Shown here in pieces: positions 58,440-64,000 of a stretch of 64,000 bases of DNA. The position numbers were made by a program, and so were the translations under genes. Positions within the stretch are counted from its first letter, which is position 1, and the number at the start of each line of letters is the position of its first letter. The notes beneath the pieces are model-generated. The model ran no database searches. It saw nothing but the letters and a program-made list of their open reading frames with translations, and was not told where the DNA came from. The stretch is from Clostridiales bacterium (GTDB lineage: Bacteria; Bacillota; Clostridia; Christensenellales; UBA1242). Where the stretch lies: assembly GCA_003522085.1 (NCBI GenBank), contig DPGI01000009.1, forward strand, positions 81,422 through 145,421, given 5' to 3'.

Positions 58440-59042
58440 ATGAAATTTTTTAAAAACTTGCTGCTTTATATAAGCGCATTCATGCCTATGTATTTTTTAG
58501 TGCTGCTAAAACTTGTGGTTGAATTATTAAATCACAACCTGACTTTTAACGTGCTTAACTCCATTAATCTGGCGACGCTTTTGCTGCTTATGATTGCCAG
58601 CGTGTGGGGGCTTGTGTGGAATATAAAATTCAACAAAGACAAGTCGATTGAAATTGTGATTTTGTCAAAGCACAACATTACTGACCAACACTTTTTGGGC
58701 TATTTTTCGCTGTTTGTATTTTTCGCAATTCCGCTTGACCTTTCTCTCGTCAGCGCCTTTTGTATTTATGTTGCAATTTTGATAATGATAGGCGTTGTTT
58801 ACATTAACAACTCGCTTTATTACATCAATCCGTGCCTAAATCTTTTGGGCTTTAATTTTTATGACATCACATATATGGAAGTTGGCTCGCGCACGCAACG
58901 CCATGCCAAAATTTTTTATCGTGGCGATCTCGAAATTGAAAACAAAACCTATTTTGTGAAACTGAAAAATGAAAATTTCAGTTTTATCGATAAATCCCAC
59001 AAAGGAGTGAACGTTCAGCCTATCAAAAATAACGGCGAATAA
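58440..59042 (+). CDS. Four-span membrane protein, unknown (possible KwaA-like)
   Basis: A 200-aa protein with four hydrophobic segments in the first 150 residues (LLLYISAFMPMYFLVLLKLVVELL; INLATLLLLMIASVWGLVW; FLGYFSLFVFFAIPLDLSLV; SAFCIYVAILIMIGVVYI) and a hydrophilic C-terminal tail. The closing NPCLNLLGFNFYDITY and the arrangement recall my memory of KwaA, the membrane subunit of the Kiwa anti-phage system, but no KwaB (DUF4868) gene is adjacent, so this is a weak suggestion. The ATG at 58440 has no Shine-Dalgarno; an in-frame ATG at 58395 also lacks one. Divergent from the preceding minus-strand gene. Confidence 0.65.
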   Translation: MKFFKNLLLYISAFMPMYFLVLLKLVVELLNHNLTFNVLNSINLATLLLLMIASVWGLVWNIKFNKDKSIEIVILSKHNITDQHFLGYFSLFVFFAIPLDLSLVSAFCIYVAILIMIGVVYINNSLYYINPCLNLLGFNFYDITYMEVGSRTQRHAKIFYRGDLEIENKTYFVKLKNENFSFIDKSHKGVNVQPIKNNGE

Positions 59043-59120
59043 GGCACCTAGAAGAGACAACGACGTTTTTCGCGATAAATTCCTCATCCGACGATAAAAA
59101 TGTTTAAAATTGCTTGTTTT

Positions 59121-61146
<2,026 letters not shown>

Positions 61147-61163
61147 TAAAAGGAATTTGAAAA

Positions 61164-63665
61164 ATGAAAGACGAAAAGAAATCGCTTGCCGAACTTCTTG
61201 AAAACACTAAAATTGAAAAAGTCGATGCAGTAGGGGAACTTAAACATTCCTTCATTTCTTATGCGATGGCAGTAAACGTTTCGCGTGCTATTCCTGATGT
61301 TAGAGACGGATTAAAACCTGTTCACAGAAGAATACTTTATGCGATGGGTGAACTTAACAACTTCTACGACAAGCCATTCAAAAAATGCGCAAGAATTGTC
61401 GGTGAAGTTATGGGTAAATATCACCCACACGGTGACAGCTCCGTTTACGATGCTATGGTTAGACTTGCCCAAGACTTTTCTATCCGTTGCCCTTTGATTG
61501 ACGGACACGGAAACTTTGGATCAGTCGACGGCGATCCACCAGCCGCTATGCGTTACACCGAAGCAAGACTTTCAAAAATCGCTTCACTTATGCTTGAAGA
61601 CATCGACAAAGACACCGTTCCTTTCTATCCAAACTTTGACGAAACTTTAATGCAACCAACAGTGTTGCCTGCAAAATTTCCAAACTTGCTTGTAAACGGC
61701 GCTGACGGTATTGCAGTAGGTATGGCTACAAACATTCCACCTCACAACCTTACCGAAGTAATCAACGGCGTGCAAGCGCTTATTGACAATCCTGACATTG
61801 ACATTGACGAACTTATCAGAATCATTCCTGCACCTGATTTCCCAACAGGCGGGATCATTATGGGCAGAAGCGCAATCAAACACGCATACCGCACAGGACG
61901 TGGCGGAATCGTGCTTAGAGGACGTGCAGAAATCGAAGAGACTGCAACCGGCAAACAAAGAATTGTTATCACCGAACTTCCATATCAAGTAAATAAAGCC
62001 AAATTTATTATTCAAGTGGCCGATATGGTTAAAAACAAGCGCATCGAAGGCATCAGTGACATTAAAGAAGAATCTGACCGTTCAGGAATGCGTGTTGTAA
62101 TCGACATTAAAAAAGACGCTAACGCACAAGTTGTGCTTAATATGCTTTACAAGCACACTTTGCTTCAACAAGGCGAAGGCATAATTATCCTTGCTCTTGT
62201 TGACGGCGCACCAAAAATTCTTAATCTTAAAGAAGTTTTGGAATGCTATCTCAACCACCAAATCGACGTGCTTACAAGAAAGACAAGATTTGATCTTGGA
62301 AAAGCAAAAGAAAGAGAACACATTGTTAAAGGCTTGGTTACAGCCCTTGCAAATATCGACGAAGTGATCGCTATCATCAAAGCATCAGAAGACAAACAAG
62401 ATGCTATGGAAAAATTGACTGCAAACTTTGAGCTTGACGAAATTCAAGCCAATGCAATCTTGGAAATGAAATTGTCACGTTTGACAAGTCTTGAAGTTGA
62501 AAAACTTAATGAAGAACTCAAAGATCTTGATTTGAAAATCGCCGATCTTGAAGACATCTTGGCTAAGCCAGAACGTGTTAAAAAGATTATCCGCGACAAC
62601 TTGGAAGATGTTAAAAATGAATATGGCGAACCACGCCGCACCGAGATCAGCATGGATATGGGCGGAATTGACATCGCAGACCTTATCGAAAAAGAAGATG
62701 TTGTGATTTCAATGACACATCTTGGATACATCAAGAGAATGTCAACAAGCGAATACCATGCTCAAAAACGTGGTGGAGTTGGAGTGACCGCACACAAAAC
62801 CAAAGACGAAGATTATGTAGAACAAATATTTACAACTTCATCGCACGACGATTTGTTGTTCTTCACAACAAAAGGAAAGGTTTATGTAATCAAAGCATAT
62901 GAAGTGCCAGAAGCACAACGTGCAGCAAAAGGTAGAAGCGTTGTCAACCTTCTTCCACTTGATGCAGACGAAAAGGTTACAACAATTATTCCAAGAGCCG
63001 ACGATCAAAAAGGTAATTTGATTATGGCAACACGAAACGGCTTAATCAAAAAGACAGACCTTACTGAATTTGAACGCATCAACAAAAATGGTAAAATTGC
63101 CATTTCGCTTGTTGACAACGACGTGCTTATCGGAGCAGAAATGAGTGATGGCAACGGCCAAATTTTGATTGCTTCAAAAGACGGCAAATGCATTCGTTTC
63201 TCTGAAAACGATGTAAGAAAGACCGGCCGTGGATCGCAAGGTGTTAAATCAATGGATCTTAAAGAAGATGACGAAATCATTGACATGACACTTGTTAAAG
63301 AAGGCTCACAAATCATAACCATCACTGAAAATGGCTATGGAAAGCGTTCGCCTGAAAGCGACTATCGTTTGCAAGGCCGTGGCGGAATGGGAGTTAAAGC
63401 CGGAGTACTTAACGACAAAACAGGCCGCTTAGTAGCCCTTAAACAAACAAACGGCGACGAAGACATCTTGATGATCGCCGACAACGGAGTTGTCATTAGA
63501 ACACCTGTAGATTCAATCAGCCAATTCTCACGTATGAGTCAGGGCGTAAGAGTCATGAAACTTCGCGAAGGAGCAAAACTTGTCAGTGTTGCGCTTTCAG
63601 CAAAAGAAGAAGAAACAGATGCCGCTGAAACAGAAACAGCGGTTGAAGATGAAAACGAAGAATAA
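61164..63665 (+). CDS. gyrA: DNA gyrase subunit A
   Basis: Breakage-rejoining subunit of gyrase, 833 aa. Catalytic Tyr131 lies in [10 protein letters not shown]. The quinolone-resistance region [17 protein letters not shown] keeps Ser92 and Asp96 (E. coli Ser83 and Asp87), so no classical resistance change is present. The C-terminal beta-pinwheel has its repeats, and the GyrA-box is probably AQKRGGVGV (about residue 533), which separates GyrA from ParC. The end is a short acidic tail (about 816-833, [19 protein letters not shown]), which in some gyrases tunes supercoiling. AAAGGAA precedes the ATG. Confidence 0.97.
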   Translation: MKDEKKSLAELLENTKIEKVDAVGELKHSFISYAMAVNVSRAIPDVRDGLKPVHRRILYAMGELNNFYDKPFKKCARIVGEVMGKYHPHGDSSVYDAMVRLAQDFSIRCPLIDGHGNFGSVDGDPPAAMRYTEARLSKIASLMLEDIDKDTVPFYPNFDETLMQPTVLPAKFPNLLVNGADGIAVGMATNIPPHNLTEVINGVQALIDNPDIDIDELIRIIPAPDFPTGGIIMGRSAIKHAYRTGRGGIVLRGRAEIEETATGKQRIVITELPYQVNKAKFIIQVADMVKNKRIEGISDIKEESDRSGMRVVIDIKKDANAQVVLNMLYKHTLLQQGEGIIILALVDGAPKILNLKEVLECYLNHQIDVLTRKTRFDLGKAKEREHIVKGLVTALANIDEVIAIIKASEDKQDAMEKLTANFELDEIQANAILEMKLSRLTSLEVEKLNEELKDLDLKIADLEDILAKPERVKKIIRDNLEDVKNEYGEPRRTEISMDMGGIDIADLIEKEDVVISMTHLGYIKRMSTSEYHAQKRGGVGVTAHKTKDEDYVEQIFTTSSHDDLLFFTTKGKVYVIKAYEVPEAQRAAKGRSVVNLLPLDADEKVTTIIPRADDQKGNLIMATRNGLIKKTDLTEFERINKNGKIAISLVDNDVLIGAEMSDGNGQILIASKDGKCIRFSENDVRKTGRGSQGVKSMDLKEDDEIIDMTLVKEGSQIITITENGYGKRSPESDYRLQGRGGMGVKAGVLNDKTGRLVALKQTNGDEDILMIADNGVVIRTPVDSISQFSRMSQGVRVMKLREGAKLVSVALSAKEEETDAAETETAVEDENEE

Positions 63666-63669
63666 TCGT

Positions 63670-63699
63670 TTGACACACTACGCGCAAATAGTTTAAAAT
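63670..63699 (+). promoter_or_regulatory. Promoter-like site running straight into a terminator
   Basis: TTGACA (63670-63675), 18-bp spacer, TAAAAT (63694-63699), five bases after gyrA. The expected +1 coincides with the terminator hairpin, so the transcript would be about 45 nt. No gene follows on this strand. Confidence 0.45.
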
Positions 63700-63702
63700 T
63701 AT

Positions 63703-63748
63703 AAAAAGAAGGGGAAATAAAAATTCTGACGCTGTCTCCTTCTTTTTT
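63703..63748 (+). terminator. Terminator after gyrBA
   Basis: AAAAAGAAGG (63703-63712) pairs with CCTTCTTTTT (63738-63747), followed by a T. The loop of about 25 bases contains a GGA/TCT pairing. Confidence 0.75.
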
Positions 63749-63794
63749 ATGTTTTATTAAATTGATATTTAAATGTTTGCTAAACAACCAAAAT

Positions 63795-63818
63795 AAAAAC
63801 AGCCTTGCGGCTGTTTTT
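63795..63818. terminator. Short perfect terminator beside the tRNA fragment
   Basis: AAAAACAGCC-TTGC-GGCTGTTTTT, symmetric. On the minus strand it follows the CCA end of the tRNA fragment directly, as a tRNA terminator would. Confidence 0.85.
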
Positions 63819-63819
63819 C

Positions 63820-63844
63820 TGGTTGCGGGAGTTGGATTTGAACC
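63820..63844 (-). pseudogene. Truncated copy of the tRNA-fMet 3' end
   Basis: These 25 bases are identical to 63946-63970, the T-loop/T-stem 3' side, acceptor 3' strand and CCA of the tRNA-fMet gene. Upstream (on the minus strand) the identity stops in the T-loop, and no acceptor 5' strand, D-arm or anticodon arm follows. A remnant or an attachment-site-like duplicate. Confidence 0.85.
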
Positions 63845-63893
63845 TTAGATGACCGCCCATTCGCTGACGCTCATTAAGTGGTCATCGGTTCAA
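63838..63893. repeat. Branched hairpin built onto the tRNA fragment
   Basis: TTGAACC (63838-63844) and GATGACC (63848-63854), separated by three bases, pair with GGTCATC (63880-63886) and GGTTCAA (63887-63893). One arm uses the T-loop bases of the tRNA fragment. Same design as the elements at 11.2, 12.7 and 50.4 kb. Confidence 0.7.
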
Positions 63894-63917
63894 TTAAAAA
63901 TATTTAGAAAAATAAAA

Positions 63918-63939
63918 AACGAAGTAAATTTACTTCGTT
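63918..63939 (-). terminator. Palindromic terminator of tRNA-fMet
   Basis: AACGAAGTAAA/TTTACTTCGTT is a perfect 22-bp palindrome; on the minus strand T residues follow. Confidence 0.8.
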
Positions 63940-63945
63940 CTTCCT

Positions 63946-64000
63946 TGGTTGCGGGAGTTGGATTTGAACCAACGACCTTCGGGTTATGAGCCCGACGAGC
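63946..64000 (-). tRNA. Initiator tRNA-fMet (CAT), 3' part, cut by the window edge
   Basis: Minus strand 3' portion: anticodon arm GGG-CTCATAA-CCC with anticodon CAT and the three G-C pairs typical of initiators, variable loop, T-arm GTTGG-TTCAAAT-CCAAC, acceptor 3' strand TCCCGC, discriminator A, and encoded CCA. The 5' end lies beyond base 64000. Confidence 0.93.

Overview
The window is AT-rich bacterial chromosome from a low-GC, Gram-positive-type anaerobe, most likely an uncultured Bacillota (Clostridia-like, gut-type) genome. The support is anaerobic class III ribonucleotide reductase, rubrerythrin, strong Shine-Dalgarno sites, TTGACA-17-TATAAT promoters, a T-box leader, several lipoproteins, no outer-membrane genes, and TTG starts in several genes. 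Species cannot be named from the sequence alone. rsmG-parA-parB with adjacent parS sites at the left end is the usual origin-proximal block. Most genes lie on the + strand, so the origin probably lies to the left. gyrB-gyrA sit at the right end, about 57 kb from parB and without dnaA/dnaN/recF, which is an unusual arrangement.

Layout. 0-6.5 kb: rsmG end, parA, parB, two parS-type sites, rubrerythrin, an unknown anchored protein, a SIMPL-domain protein (-), a Fic protein with Gln in place of the motif His, and an unknown 145-aa protein (-). 6.5-13.3 kb: a deoxynucleotide block with nrdD (fused to a glutaredoxin-like domain) and trxB behind paired NrdR-type boxes, an XRE regulator, a run of hairpin DNA, an NrdG-type radical SAM activase (-) and dut (-). 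13.4-17.9 kb: small membrane/LURP-one genes, tRNA-Ser, three tandem ~80-aa winged-helix-like proteins, a zinc-ribbon membrane protein and a P-loop kinase. 17.9-30.2 kb: a split dcw-type cluster (CvpA-like protein, rsmH, then FtsL-position protein and FtsI/PBP) with two lipoproteins and a SpoU methylase inserted, then a YugP-type protease.

30.2-33.5 kb: glyS behind a compact T-box, and an ABC-F ATPase, both on the minus strand. 33.8-44.4 kb: one 3537-codon surface protein. 44.4-50.1 kb: cardiolipin synthase, an HD hydrolase, an HtrA-like lipoprotein protease (-) and HelD. 50.1-50.8 kb: a gene-free stretch with two perfect DnaA boxes in a repeated 21-bp unit. 50.8-59 kb: hisS-tmk-uvrC, an Ig-like lipoprotein, tRNA-Arg, a nucleoside hydrolase and two unknown membrane proteins. 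59.2-64 kb: gyrB-gyrA, a tRNA-tail fragment and the 3' part of tRNA-fMet.

The most unusual signals outside genes are multi-branched hairpin elements in the spacers at about 11.2, 12.7, 26.7, 50.4 and 63.85 kb, which share an architecture (12-14 bp outer stem, inner hairpins) but not a sequence. Several promoters place +1 on the start codon (leaderless mRNA). I did not find a CRISPR array, transposase, prophage, rRNA gene or recognisable complete defence system.
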